DNA of 64,000 bases. Origin: Yersinia intermedia (lineage in GTDB: Bacteria; Pseudomonadota; Gammaproteobacteria; Enterobacterales; Enterobacteriaceae). Shown here one piece after another: positions 9,291 through 18,780 of this stretch. The stretch is taken from assembly GCF_900635455.1 (NCBI RefSeq), contig NZ_LR134116.1:4526001-4590000 (forward strand), in the 5' to 3' direction. The notes beneath the pieces were generated by a model. It searched no databases. It had not been told where the DNA came from and worked only from the letters and a program-made list of their open reading frames with translations. The first letter of the stretch is position 1, and each line of letters starts with the position of its first letter. The position numbers and the translations under genes were made by a program.

Positions 9291-11576
9291 TTAATCTCTT
9301 TCATCGGGTGATAACCGGCGGCGGCTGATCAGACGTAATACGCGCCAGACCATCATTGCAGCCATAACCACAACCAATACTGCCACGCCAGCCAGCAGCA
9401 CCGGATGGGTAGATAAGGCATACCAGATACGTTCCCACCACGGTAGGTGGCCGACCTCATAGGTCTCGCCAACCCGTAGACTGTTGACACCTGACTCACG
9501 AATAACCGCGACCGAGCCAAAGATAGCCTCGCGCTTGCCGGTATCGAGCAGTGCATTGTTCAACAAGCTATAGCCACGCGAGCCATCCGCCAATAACGCC
9601 ACAATACTGCGCTGAGAGAAGTGAGGTGATTGCATGCCGATGATAGCGGACATTGCGCCTTCAGAGCTTATCGTCGCTTGGCTGTCTGCCATCCAGTCTG
9701 ATTGTGGTGCCATTATGGTCGGTAAGTCCGTTTGCCGATTTGGCATTTTCAGCCAACTCAGCGTCTGTTCCACCAGCACGTTAATCTGCCGATCATTGCG
9801 CAGTTCTGGCGGAATTGTGCCAATAATCAACACATCGGCATCTTTTTCCTTCACCTGTGACCAATTATCAGTGATGTTAATACCGACGGCTGGGTAGCCC
9901 ACCTGCGCCCCGATATTACCCACTGCATTGAGCAGGGTTGTTATCTGTGCCGGAGCCGGTTTTGGTGGTACCAGAACCAGCGTTTCAGAGAGATCAGCCA
10001 TGCGGCTGAAGGGGAATCCAGCATTGGCAAATGCCCGCAGATCAGGCATTTCCATAAAGTGACGGTAGCCGGAAAAATCGATAGTAGAGTTACCGTCAAT
10101 CACCGCGTGATTCGGCGCGGTAGAATAGGTTTCACATCGCCCTTCGACACCGCTTGCCAACAAGGTGCTGTAATCAAAATCAAAGCGCAGTTGGTTGATA
10201 GCACCCAGTTTCAAGGCCGGAATGCTTAGCCTTTTGGTGGCATCCTGTAAGCCTTGTAACAGTGGCATGCGCAGGATCTTACTGTCTTCTGGCATATTCG
10301 GTGACAGTGGGTAATCCTGCACAAACTGATTATTCAAGCTGATACTTAAGCGGGAACCATCCATCAGGCGTGTTGAGGTGTAGCGATATTTCAAACGCAT
10401 ATCGATACCGGCACTGCGAATCAAGAACAAATCCGGTGGCAGATTCATCGCTAATGAAATCGGCGGTGGCAGTAATCCCGAGGTTTGCAGTTGATCAGGA
10501 TATTGCTGTAACTCAGCAAACGTCATCGGGCGATCGGTACGTACCCAATTTGGCGCGTCATAAGGCAGGCGAGGCGCTAATTGCTCAACCTTATCCACGG
10601 TGACGTTCTGGCCACGGAACAGAATATTGCCTTGCGCGATCCCCTGTGCGGCAGTAATCAGATCATTATCATCGCGCCCTAGAATCAGTAGCAATTTCAC
10701 ATACGGGTTATTCGGATGGCTGATGATTTCCACCGTTGGCGCTTTCACCGGCGGGTAATCTTTCAGGAAATCAGGCCGTTGTGAATTGGTCGCGAACACC
10801 ACGCCATGCTGAGTAGGCAGTTGGTTGTACAATACCGGGAAGCTCTGCCCACGCCATTGCGCCTTAGCACCAAACCATGATGCCAGAATAGCGGCAGCCC
10901 GCTGTTGTGACACATCAGGTGCAGCAGCAAATATCACGGGTAGAGTCAGCGGGCGATTATCCCTGCCATCAAAAAATGGCTCAGGGAAGTGGGACAAATC
11001 ATTTTTAACCAGCAGCGATTGATAGCGCAAATCCAGCGAGCTGGATTTACTGACATCCAGCCACAATGTATTGCTCGCCGGGTTCTCACAGATATTTTGA
11101 TAGTGGCCGACAAAAACCAACCGCAACCGGTTGAAATCAGTGATATAACGTGGATCAATCGGTAATTGCAGATGGGTGGGTTGACCAAGCTGATCTTTGG
11201 TGATCGCCGTGACGCCCATCAGTTCGTCATTCAGGAAGATCTTCACCTGCGACTCCACCGGGATCAGTGAAGGTGACGGCGTAAACTCAAGATTCAACGT
11301 CGCATTAGTCACTACCTCATCACTGCGCACACCGAACTCAAGTTGGCCTTCAGGGTTAGTACCACGCAAGGAAAATGTCCCCGGCGGCGGAGCGATTTTG
11401 GCGAACGGGTACTTCACGTCACGCAGCGGCGCATCACCCAATGCTGCGGGAACCAGCACCGCGTCACCGGTCATGACCGCCGATTGAGTTGGTGGCGCAG
11501 CCGGAGTTTCAGCATGGGTGAATGGCGTCAGTCCCAAAGCCAATGCGGTAAACCAGGTTATTTTTCTCGTCATCAT
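9291..11576 (-). CDS. bcsB: Cellulose synthase periplasmic subunit BcsB
   Basis: BcsB (761 residues) binds the emerging glucan in the periplasm and anchors to BcsA through one C-terminal helix. A signal peptide is visible ('FTALALGLTPFTHA'), followed by two carbohydrate-binding plus flavodoxin-like modules. Near the end is a transmembrane helix ('VLLAGVAVLVVVMAAMMVW') followed by basic residues. Family segments such as 'LPYDAPNWV' and 'RWLPTDRP'-type loops ('PNWVRTDRPMTFAEL') are present. It lies seven bases after the PilZ fragment of bcsA. It appears full length. Confidence 0.95.
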   Translation of the reverse strand: MMTRKITWFTALALGLTPFTHAETPAAPPTQSAVMTGDAVLVPAALGDAPLRDVKYPFAKIAPPPGTFSLRGTNPEGQLEFGVRSDEVVTNATLNLEFTPSPSLIPVESQVKIFLNDELMGVTAITKDQLGQPTHLQLPIDPRYITDFNRLRLVFVGHYQNICENPASNTLWLDVSKSSSLDLRYQSLLVKNDLSHFPEPFFDGRDNRPLTLPVIFAAAPDVSQQRAAAILASWFGAKAQWRGQSFPVLYNQLPTQHGVVFATNSQRPDFLKDYPPVKAPTVEIISHPNNPYVKLLLILGRDDNDLITAAQGIAQGNILFRGQNVTVDKVEQLAPRLPYDAPNWVRTDRPMTFAELQQYPDQLQTSGLLPPPISLAMNLPPDLFLIRSAGIDMRLKYRYTSTRLMDGSRLSISLNNQFVQDYPLSPNMPEDSKILRMPLLQGLQDATKRLSIPALKLGAINQLRFDFDYSTLLASGVEGRCETYSTAPNHAVIDGNSTIDFSGYRHFMEMPDLRAFANAGFPFSRMADLSETLVLVPPKPAPAQITTLLNAVGNIGAQVGYPAVGINITDNWSQVKEKDADVLIIGTIPPELRNDRQINVLVEQTLSWLKMPNRQTDLPTIMAPQSDWMADSQATISSEGAMSAIIGMQSPHFSQRSIVALLADGSRGYSLLNNALLDTGKREAIFGSVAVIRESGVNSLRVGETYEVGHLPWWERIWYALSTHPVLLAGVAVLVVVMAAMMVWRVLRLISRRRLSPDERD

Positions 11577-11583
11577 ATCATCA

Positions 11584-12090
11584 TCAATGTTGAGCCACTG
11601 TCTGGCTTTGGCTGCTCGGAACCTGATTTTTACCTACGCCATGGGGTACAAATGACGCTATCCAGGCAATCAGGGAAGTAAATCCTACCAATACATTTCG
11701 TATTACCGGCGGTGCATAGCTGGCCATACGGACATATCCTCTAAAGCCCAGCGCCAACACATCACGCAGACTTTCAATTGGCTTATCTTCAGGGAAACCA
11801 TCCTGCCACAGCGCCCAAGTATCGGCGCGGGCAAATGTGCACTGTATAAAATCAATATGTTGGGCCACACTCAGTTGATGCATTCGCATCCCGGCTTTAG
11901 TACCGAAGGCACGGGTCACCTCACAGGGGAAGGTGTACTCTTGCGCCCCACGTTTAAGCAGTAAGTGTACCGCCTCACCCTCTTGCAGTAATCCAACGTC
12001 ACGCATCTCAATCCCCACGCCCCCATCGGAATAGTCGCGCAGTGTACAGGAGAACAAGTGACCATCAGCGCGTGCGACTGCGGCTGGCAT
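11584..12090 (-). pseudogene. bcsA: Detached PilZ domain of BcsA (downstream of premature stop)
   Basis: This frame continues the bcsA frame exactly: only seven codons separate the TAA at 12112-12114 from this ATG. It encodes the PilZ domain and the C-terminal tail that normally complete an approximately 870-residue BcsA. The PilZ motif DxSxxG is seen as 'DYSDGG' near residue 19, and the tail ends with an amphipathic helix like that of E. coli BcsA. The second Arg of RxxxR is in the seven lost codons (SHRVEIA). Translation could restart at 12090, but I see only a weak purine stretch upstream. With the stop read through, the whole reading frame 11584-14211 would give 875 residues. Confidence 0.9.
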
Positions 12091-12111
12091 GGCTATTTCG
12101 ACCCGATGTGA

Positions 12112-14211
12112 TTAGCGCACTTGTTTGGCTTCAACCGCCACCGCAACGGCACCGCCTAAAATCGTCATGTTATAAATCACCCACACCAGGCTGATAACCA
12201 CCGTCATAATTTCATTCGACGGGCCATGACCTAAACGCCACAACCCCGCAATCAAACCCGCAAGGTTAAGCAAAACCAGCGTCATATACGGGCGGGTGAT
12301 CACCCAATCCACATGCTGTTCTTCAACCAGCCCCCCTTTCGCCGTGACGTTAAACGTCCCTTTGTGCGGATTGAGGAGTGCTATGGTGGTCGGCCGGGCG
12401 ATATACCACGCCAGCACCGTTTCATAGATTTCACTCCAGAAGGAATGGCGGTATTTCCCTTGCAGACGTGAGTTGGTCAGACTGGCATGGATCATATGCG
12501 GCAACACATAGAGTGCGATCGCCAATGCTGGAGCAAAAATAATGTAAGCATGCAGTAGCAGGAAAGCCAGCGGAGCGGTTAAGAAGATCAACCTTGGTAC
12601 GCCAGATAAGAAGTGCAACATGGCATTGACATAGCATAGACGCTGTACCCATCTCAGCCCTTTGCCAAACAACGGGTTATCTAACCGGAAGATTTGTACC
12701 ATACCCCGCGCCCAACGAATGCGTTGACCAATATGGGCCGACAAACTTTCGGTCGCCAGCCCAGCGGCCTGCGGAATACGGATATAGGCGGAGGAGTAGC
12801 CTTTACGGTGCATACGCAGCGAGGTATGGGCATCTTCAGTCACTGTTTCTACCGCAATACCGCCAACAGCATCTAACGCACTGCGGCGCAGCACCGCACA
12901 AGAACCACAGAAGAAGGTGGCATCCCACATATCGTTACCGTCTTGCACCAAACCATAAAACAGCGTGCCTTCATTCGGTGTCTGACGAAAACGCCCCAGA
13001 TTTCGCTCAAAGGGGTCGGGAGAGAAAAAGTGATGTGGCGTCTGGAGTATGCCTAGCCTGGTATCTTTAAAGAACCAGCCCAACGTCAATTGCAGGAAAG
13101 AGCGGGTCGGTACGTGGTCGCAGTCAAAAATGGCGACAAACTCCCCGTGAGCCTGTTTCAACGCATGGTTTATGTTCCCGGCTTTGGCATGCTCGTGAGT
13201 CGGTCGGGCAATGTAATGCACCCCAACCTCAGCGGCGAACGCTTTAAACGCAGGCCGGTTACCATCATCCAAAATATAGATATTGATTTTATCTTTCGGC
13301 CAATCAATACCAAGAGCGGCATAAATGGTTGGTTTGACCACGCCGAGGTCTTCGTTGTAGGTCGGCACCATCAAATCAATGGTCGGCCAACTATTGATAT
13401 CATCTGGCATTGCCACCGGCTGGCGGTTGAGCGGCCAAATAGTCTGGAAGTAACCTAAGACAAGCACCACCCAGGCGTAAGTCTCAGCAAACAGCAACAA
13501 TAATCCGCATACCAGACTAACCGGGTCATCCCAGTTCAGCGTTTCGGTATAGCGCCACCATAGATAGCGGCAGGAGACGGTCAACGACAGCACGATAAGC
13601 ATTAAAGTCGGTAAGCGCCCCGGCACGCGCCGCATCACCATCGCCAACGCCCAAAGCAGCAGCACAAAAACGAACTGCGCCATCATGCCAAACGGCTGAG
13701 AAATACACAGCAGCGCTAATATGCCGGTGAAGATACCCAAAATAATAAACATAACCCGGCGGGTGCGCTTTGAAGACGGGGTTAATCGGGTGATCAGAGA
13801 TTGCTCCAGCCGCTGGAGTTCAAAGCGTTCAGGTATGTTCCCCAGCCAACGGATATAACCTTGTCTTTTATGTTTTACCCATTTCTTGCCGGCGGTGGCA
13901 GGTTGGTGCCTCTTCTCATCGCGCGATTCAGGATAGGTCAGTAGCAGCCAAAGCCCTTGCAAGAGATACCGTAGGCCATCGCCAAGCCGTGGGCGAGTAG
14001 GTGAAATCTGTGGGAACCAGTAAGTGCGGTTTTGTATCACACGCTGCCAACTGGGTGACTCAAAACGTAGAAAAATCCAGCACAACGGCAGAGCTAATGT
14101 GGTCAGAAAAGCAGTGAGCACGGTGCAGCCTTGCTGCATATACAGATGATAGCGTCGACGCATCCCTTGATAAACGGGGGTCAGAAATAATACCCGTATC
14201 AGGCTATTCAT
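12112..14211 (-). CDS. bcsA: Cellulose synthase catalytic subunit BcsA, truncated by an in-frame TAA
   Basis: BcsA polymerises UDP-glucose into cellulose and extrudes it across the inner membrane. This 699-residue product keeps the N-terminal helices and the GT2 domain: DDG at about 315-317, DCDH at about 363-366, TED at about 458-460 and QRIRW at about 496-500. It also keeps the later helices and the gating loop 'FNVTAKGG'. It ends '...VAVEAKQVR' and stops at TAA (12112-12114), exactly where E. coli BcsA has Gln in the c-di-GMP motif RQSHR. The codons after the stop read S-H-R in frame. A single C-to-T change (CAA to TAA) explains the split. Loss or alteration of c-di-GMP control of cellulose synthesis is expected. 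A sequencing error cannot be excluded. Confidence 0.93.
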   Translation of the reverse strand: MNSLIRVLFLTPVYQGMRRRYHLYMQQGCTVLTAFLTTLALPLCWIFLRFESPSWQRVIQNRTYWFPQISPTRPRLGDGLRYLLQGLWLLLTYPESRDEKRHQPATAGKKWVKHKRQGYIRWLGNIPERFELQRLEQSLITRLTPSSKRTRRVMFIILGIFTGILALLCISQPFGMMAQFVFVLLLWALAMVMRRVPGRLPTLMLIVLSLTVSCRYLWWRYTETLNWDDPVSLVCGLLLLFAETYAWVVLVLGYFQTIWPLNRQPVAMPDDINSWPTIDLMVPTYNEDLGVVKPTIYAALGIDWPKDKINIYILDDGNRPAFKAFAAEVGVHYIARPTHEHAKAGNINHALKQAHGEFVAIFDCDHVPTRSFLQLTLGWFFKDTRLGILQTPHHFFSPDPFERNLGRFRQTPNEGTLFYGLVQDGNDMWDATFFCGSCAVLRRSALDAVGGIAVETVTEDAHTSLRMHRKGYSSAYIRIPQAAGLATESLSAHIGQRIRWARGMVQIFRLDNPLFGKGLRWVQRLCYVNAMLHFLSGVPRLIFLTAPLAFLLLHAYIIFAPALAIALYVLPHMIHASLTNSRLQGKYRHSFWSEIYETVLAWYIARPTTIALLNPHKGTFNVTAKGGLVEEQHVDWVITRPYMTLVLLNLAGLIAGLWRLGHGPSNEIMTVVISLVWVIYNMTILGGAVAVAVEAKQVR

Positions 14212-14944
14212 GGCCTTTTTTCGCCATATTAATCAAACACCAATTTGCCAGTGTGATGACCTCTTCGGCAGCCAGACTTTGCGCACTGTATTCACCCAAT
14301 GGCTGTTTGGCCGCCAACGCTTCAGCAACCGCTTCATCGCGATGAATAAATATGGGTAATAAGTTATCCAGGCTTTGTAACCAAAGCTGATGTAAATCCT
14401 GTTGTAGATGGCTGCTGGCAGAAAATTGGTTCAGCAGGAAATGGCAGTTAGCAGGCAGATTTTGCTGATGCAAGCGAATATGACAACTGGCATCGGCATG
14501 GATCAATACCAGCACCTTATCAGCCAGCGCTAACATCTGACGCGTGAAAGTGCTGTCCCCCGCAGGGATATCCAATAGAATCCAGCAACTGGGCGTGCTG
14601 GCCTGCAACACAGCCAGATTTTCCCGCCACAGGTTGGGATGCTGTTGTAAAGAGGTGTGCAATTGCTCAGTTTCAGTGAGGGTTAACTGGCCAAAAGGCA
14701 GAAAGTCCAACCGTTCGGAATAGCGCATCGCCCCTTGCTGCCAACCTTCGCCCGCGATTTCAGCTTTGGCCCAACCACGAGGTTGGTCAAACGGCATATT
14801 GAAATGCAACCGCAGTAAGTTATCCGGTGAAAAATCGATCACCAGAACTGATTCTTTCAGTTGCTGCAATGCCCAAGCAAGAGCGGCGGCTACCGATGTA
14901 GTACCAACCCCACCTCTTATCCCTTGTAATGCCAGTACCGGCAT
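14204..14944 (-). CDS. bcsQ: Cellulose biosynthesis protein BcsQ (MinD/ParA-like ATPase)
   Basis: BcsQ (246 residues) is a SIMIBI-class NTPase. It joins BcsR and BcsE at the cytoplasmic side of the cellulose secretion complex and helps place it at the cell pole. The P-loop is 'QGIRGGVGTTS' near residues 7-17, with Thr in place of the usual Lys-Thr as in E. coli BcsQ. 'VLVIDFSPDNLLRLHFN' follows, and the C-terminal 'HRDEAVAEALAAKQPLGEY' is strongly conserved. It overlaps the bcsA start by eight bases and follows bcsR by three bases. There is no early stop of the kind known in E. coli K-12 bcsQ. Confidence 0.94.
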   Translation of the reverse strand: MPVLALQGIRGGVGTTSVAAALAWALQQLKESVLVIDFSPDNLLRLHFNMPFDQPRGWAKAEIAGEGWQQGAMRYSERLDFLPFGQLTLTETEQLHTSLQQHPNLWRENLAVLQASTPSCWILLDIPAGDSTFTRQMLALADKVLVLIHADASCHIRLHQQNLPANCHFLLNQFSASSHLQQDLHQLWLQSLDNLLPIFIHRDEAVAEALAAKQPLGEYSAQSLAAEEVITLANWCLINMAKKGHE

Positions 14945-14947
14945 AAA

Positions 14948-15139
14948 CTATTCTCTCCCTGTAGATTGGGCCAGTTCAGCCAGCAATGGCCAGCGAGCCA
15001 TCATCTGAGTTAATCGTTCCTGACGAACGATATCAATATAACTTAACGTTGGTAATGAGAAAGCCTGAGCTAATGCTAGTAGATCATCCTGAGATTCGAG
15101 TAATGTTTTGGCGTGAAATCGATTTATTATGGCTTTCAT
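14948..15139 (-). CDS. bcsR: Cellulose biosynthesis small protein BcsR
   Basis: This 63-residue protein matches BcsR/YhjR in length, position and sequence, including 'DDLLALAQAFSLPTLSYIDI' and 'RWPLLAEL'. BcsR partners with BcsQ and regulates assembly of the Bcs complex. It is the first gene of the minus-strand bcsRQABZC operon. The divergent bcsEFG operon starts about 200 bases away, so 15140-15335 should hold both promoters. Confidence 0.92.
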   Translation of the reverse strand: MKAIINRFHAKTLLESQDDLLALAQAFSLPTLSYIDIVRQERLTQMMARWPLLAELAQSTGRE

Positions 15140-15335
15140 TTTATCCGCCTTCAGAAAATAGGCTATGGTAATTAATTATACCGATAATTAGAGTATACTT
15201 TCTCCCAACAGGATGAGTCTTAGATTATTATCACGGTAAAGACATTGGTTAATGATTATTGCAATGTTACAATTGTTCAATGAATTTATCCAGTAATTGG
15301 CCCAATCGTATTTTAACCAAGCAGATAAAAAATCT

Positions 15336-16892
15336 ATGCCACGATCTTTCACATTAGGTGTTCGAAAAATCTGGGATGAATTAGCCGTGATGCAGGCGCC
15401 TGGGTTTTATTGGGTCAATATTGAACGTCAAATTGATGCTAATTTATTCTGTCAGCAACTTATTCGTAACCAGCCTGAAAATACGCGGGCCGCGTTGATT
15501 TGTTCCGGGCTAAAACCGGAGAAGTTACTGGCAAGTCTTGTGGGTTATGGCCCTAACAAATTGCCACTCTTTACGCTCCCTGCGCAAAGAAAAGCATTGC
15601 TCCATTTAACTCACGATTTAATGCGTTCATTACGGCCGCAACAGCGACTGTTCATTCTGTTGGCGCCGGCCAGTTTATGGCAAACATTCACTGGCGAAGA
15701 GATGCAGCAGTGGCTACAACATATTCAACAATGGTTGGGCGAACAGAACTGTACGTTAATCGTGATTTGCCACAGTGCTGGCATTAATAAAGTTAAGAAT
15801 CAACTAGTTAGCCAGCATCGTTATTTGCAAGGGTTAGCTTGCCTGCAATGGCAGCAAGATAATGCGCAGTATGTTGTCTCTTGGTGGAGCACTGAAAAAG
15901 GGGTTACTGCCAATCAGTTAGTTCTGTTGAAAGCCGATGAACAAGGCTGGAGCATGGCGGATGAAGTTCAACAGGCACTACCGCCTTCACGTAATGATGA
16001 GCATCTGTACTTAGCGGAAACCACCATTCTGGAGGGAGCACCACCACTTTCTGCCAACTGGCAATTGTTTGATAGCAACGCTGTATTGGCTCAACGGGCA
16101 ATCAATGCCCATACCGCCACATTGATTTTTGCTCTTGATCAAAGTGAACAAATAGACGACTTAGCACATCAGATCCATAACATTCGCCGCCAACGCGGTG
16201 ATGCTGTCAAAATTGTAGTGCGCGAAATGAACGCCAGCCTGCGTTACAGCGATGAACGTTTGTTGCTGGCCTGCGGCGCGAATCTGATTGTGCCTCACAT
16301 CGCACCGCTGTCACGCTTTCTTACTATGCTGGAAGGTATTCAGGGCCAACGTTTCTCTCGGCATGTTCCTCAAGATATCAATACATTATTAGAGGCTTTA
16401 CGCCCGTTCCAGCTTAAAGGTTATTTACCTCCTGCCGAGTTCTGCCACTCTGTTTTGCAACTGATGAACAACACGCTGCTGCCCGAAAATGGCAAAGGTG
16501 TCATGGTTGCTCTGCGGGCAGTCCCTGGGTTACAGGCAAAGCAAGCCCTAACACTGTGCCATCTACGCCGCTATGGTGATGTGGTAACAGTAGCTGATAA
16601 CCACTTAGTATTATTTCTTTCCACCTGCCGTATCAATGACTTAGACACTGCTCTGAATTATATATTCCGTTTGCCGGCTGCTGAAGTTTTCAGTAATCAA
16701 CGGGTGTGGTATCAGGATCAAGCCATTATCGCTGAGATTAACCGGATGAATACCCCCAATGCCTGGCAAATGACCGGTGACAAAAAATCCTATACGCAAG
16801 AAGTTGATGCCCCTGAGCAAGCCGAAGTTAGCCGACGAATACCTGTGCCTCTGGCGCTGGATGTCGGGCAGAACAAGGATAGAACACAATGA
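15336..16892 (+). CDS. bcsE: c-di-GMP-binding cellulose protein BcsE (GIL domain)
   Basis: BcsE is a cytoplasmic c-di-GMP receptor that raises cellulose output through BcsF, BcsR and BcsQ. I chose the ATG at 15336, giving 518 residues, because its 'MPRSFTLGVRKIWDEL' lines up with the E. coli BcsE start. An in-frame TTG at 15297 would add 13 residues but has no family support. Conserved pieces include 'VLEGAPPLSANWQLF', 'RYSDERLLLACGANL', 'MVALRAVPGLQ' and 'CRINDLDTALNYIF'. The GIL-domain motif RxGD is present as 'RRYGDVV'. It overlaps bcsF by four bases (ATGA). Confidence 0.94.
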   Translation: MPRSFTLGVRKIWDELAVMQAPGFYWVNIERQIDANLFCQQLIRNQPENTRAALICSGLKPEKLLASLVGYGPNKLPLFTLPAQRKALLHLTHDLMRSLRPQQRLFILLAPASLWQTFTGEEMQQWLQHIQQWLGEQNCTLIVICHSAGINKVKNQLVSQHRYLQGLACLQWQQDNAQYVVSWWSTEKGVTANQLVLLKADEQGWSMADEVQQALPPSRNDEHLYLAETTILEGAPPLSANWQLFDSNAVLAQRAINAHTATLIFALDQSEQIDDLAHQIHNIRRQRGDAVKIVVREMNASLRYSDERLLLACGANLIVPHIAPLSRFLTMLEGIQGQRFSRHVPQDINTLLEALRPFQLKGYLPPAEFCHSVLQLMNNTLLPENGKGVMVALRAVPGLQAKQALTLCHLRRYGDVVTVADNHLVLFLSTCRINDLDTALNYIFRLPAAEVFSNQRVWYQDQAIIAEINRMNTPNAWQMTGDKKSYTQEVDAPEQAEVSRRIPVPLALDVGQNKDRTQ

Positions 16893-17083
16893 ATTTCAAC
16901 GATATTTGGCAACTCCTGCTGTTCAGTGCGGTTATCTTTTTCCCATTAGGGTATGTGGCGCACCGTTGGTTTCCACGCTGGTGGGAAAAAAGACAACATC
17001 TGTTCTTATCGGCACGATATTTAAAATCAGAAGGGGTTTGGTTGCGTAATGGCTCCTCTTCACAGACGAAGAAACAACCATGA
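16889..17083 (+). CDS. bcsF: Cellulose biosynthesis membrane protein BcsF
   Basis: BcsF (64 residues) is a single-pass inner-membrane protein that recruits BcsE to the membrane. The N-terminal helix 'IWQLLLFSAVIFFPLGYVA' is followed by a basic, aromatic cytoplasmic tail ('HRWFPRWWEKR'). It overlaps bcsE and bcsG by four bases each, so the three genes are translationally coupled. Confidence 0.92.
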   Translation: MNFNDIWQLLLFSAVIFFPLGYVAHRWFPRWWEKRQHLFLSARYLKSEGVWLRNGSSSQTKKQP

Positions 17084-18750
17084 ATGCAAAGAATAAACTG
17101 CAAGAATCGCCAAACCCGTGGCGTTATTGGCGTGGCCTTGGCGCATGGAACTACTATTTCCTGCTAAAATTTGCCCTGCTATGGTTTGGGTACCTGAACT
17201 TCCATCCGCTGGCTAACCTGATATTTATTGCTTTCCTACTCTTCCCGATCCCAGCATACAGAGTCCACCGTTGGCGTCACTGGATTGCGATACCGATAGG
17301 TATTGGCGTGTTGTATCACGACACCTGGCTGCCGGGGCTTAACAGTATTCTAAGCCAAGGATCGCAGGTTACGAGCTTTAGTTTTAGCTATCTGGTTGAA
17401 TTATTTGGCCGTTTTATTAACTGGGCCATGATAGGAACTGCCTTTGTTATCTTGGTGGGCTACCTGTTTATTTCACAATGGATTCGGGTGACTGTTTTTG
17501 TCGTTGCAGCCATTATTTGGTTGAATATTGCCAGCATCGCTGGCCCCGCATTTTCGCTAACACCGGCGGCTGAAACGCCGGTAACCGCTGCCGCGATAAC
17601 ATCAGCCGCGATAACACCGGGGGGCGAGCCGCCAGCGCCCAGTAGCAGTCAGGTAGTAGCCAGTGCCCCGCCAACCGATGCCAATCTAACGGCTTATCTG
17701 AATGCATTTTATGAGCAGGAGAAGACCCGCCGTACGGCTTTCCCGGCCTCCCTGCCAGCAGATGCACAACCTTTTGATTTATTAATTATTAATATCTGCT
17801 CACTGTCTTGGTCAGATATTGAAGCCATCCAACAGGATAAACATCCGCTGTGGAATAAGTTTGATATTCTGTTCAAGAATTTCAACTCTGCCACCGCCTA
17901 CAGTGGCCCGGCATCGATACGGTTACTGCGCGCCAGTTGTGGTCAATCATCGCACAAAGATCTCTATCAGCCGCAAGAGCAACAGTGTTATCTATTTGAT
18001 AATTTGGCGAAACTTGGCTTCACATCTCAGTTGATGCTGGATCACTCTGGGGTATTTGGTAATTATCTGCAAAACATTCAAGACGACGGCAATATGCGCG
18101 CGCCGCTCATGTCACAAAAAGGTATCAGTAATCAATTGGCATCCTTCGATGGTGAGCCAATTTACAATGATTTGGAACTGCTCAACCGCTGGCTGGAACA
18201 GCAGCAGAAAGGCGGAGATACCCGTAGCGCAACCTTCATGAATATCATACCGTTACATGATGGTAACCGCTTCGCCGGTACCAATAAAACGGCTGATTAC
18301 CGCGCTCGCGCCCAAACGCTATTTGACCAATTGAACACGTTTTTAGAGGAATTGGAAAAATCAGGTCGCAAAGTCATGGTGGTAATCGTACCGGAGCACG
18401 GTGCTGCGCTGGTAGGCGATAAAATGCAGATGTCCGGCCTGAGAGATATCCCCAGCCCAAGCATCACGCATATCCCTGTTGGGATTAAGCTAATAGGTAT
18501 CAAAGCGCCACAGCCCGCCAGCCCGGTGACTATCAACACGCCAAGCAGTTATCTGGCTCTCTCTGAATTAGTATCACGCATGGTCGATGGCAAAGTATTT
18601 ACTGCGCCAACTATCGATTGGCAGACCCTGACACAAGGATTGCCACAAACAGCCGTAATATCTGAAAACGATAATGCTATTGTGATTCAATATCAGGGAA
18701 AACCTTATATTCGATTAAATGGCGGTGACTGGGTACCTTACCCACAATAA
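17080..18750 (+). CDS. bcsG: Cellulose phosphoethanolamine transferase BcsG
   Basis: BcsG (556 residues) adds phosphoethanolamine from phospholipid to cellulose in the periplasm. It has several N-terminal transmembrane helices (to about residue 165), a Pro/Ala-rich linker, and then an alkaline-phosphatase-like domain. The nucleophile Ser is in 'TAYSGPASIRLLRASCG'. 'LIINICSLSWSDIEA' holds the zinc-site Cys, and 'VVIVPEHGAALVGD' the metal-binding Glu and His. Length and motifs match E. coli BcsG (559). It is the last gene of bcsEFG and is followed by a strong terminator at 18781. Its presence implies that modified cellulose was made before bcsA was interrupted. Confidence 0.95.
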   Translation: MNAKNKLQESPNPWRYWRGLGAWNYYFLLKFALLWFGYLNFHPLANLIFIAFLLFPIPAYRVHRWRHWIAIPIGIGVLYHDTWLPGLNSILSQGSQVTSFSFSYLVELFGRFINWAMIGTAFVILVGYLFISQWIRVTVFVVAAIIWLNIASIAGPAFSLTPAAETPVTAAAITSAAITPGGEPPAPSSSQVVASAPPTDANLTAYLNAFYEQEKTRRTAFPASLPADAQPFDLLIINICSLSWSDIEAIQQDKHPLWNKFDILFKNFNSATAYSGPASIRLLRASCGQSSHKDLYQPQEQQCYLFDNLAKLGFTSQLMLDHSGVFGNYLQNIQDDGNMRAPLMSQKGISNQLASFDGEPIYNDLELLNRWLEQQQKGGDTRSATFMNIIPLHDGNRFAGTNKTADYRARAQTLFDQLNTFLEELEKSGRKVMVVIVPEHGAALVGDKMQMSGLRDIPSPSITHIPVGIKLIGIKAPQPASPVTINTPSSYLALSELVSRMVDGKVFTAPTIDWQTLTQGLPQTAVISENDNAIVIQYQGKPYIRLNGGDWVPYPQ

Positions 18751-18780
18751 AAACCGAACAGTATTACCTGTAGCTATTCG

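Noticed and set aside
15297..15335. TTG start adding 13 residues to BcsE
   Set aside because: The ATG at 15336 lines up with the known BcsE N-terminus and the extra residues have no counterpart.
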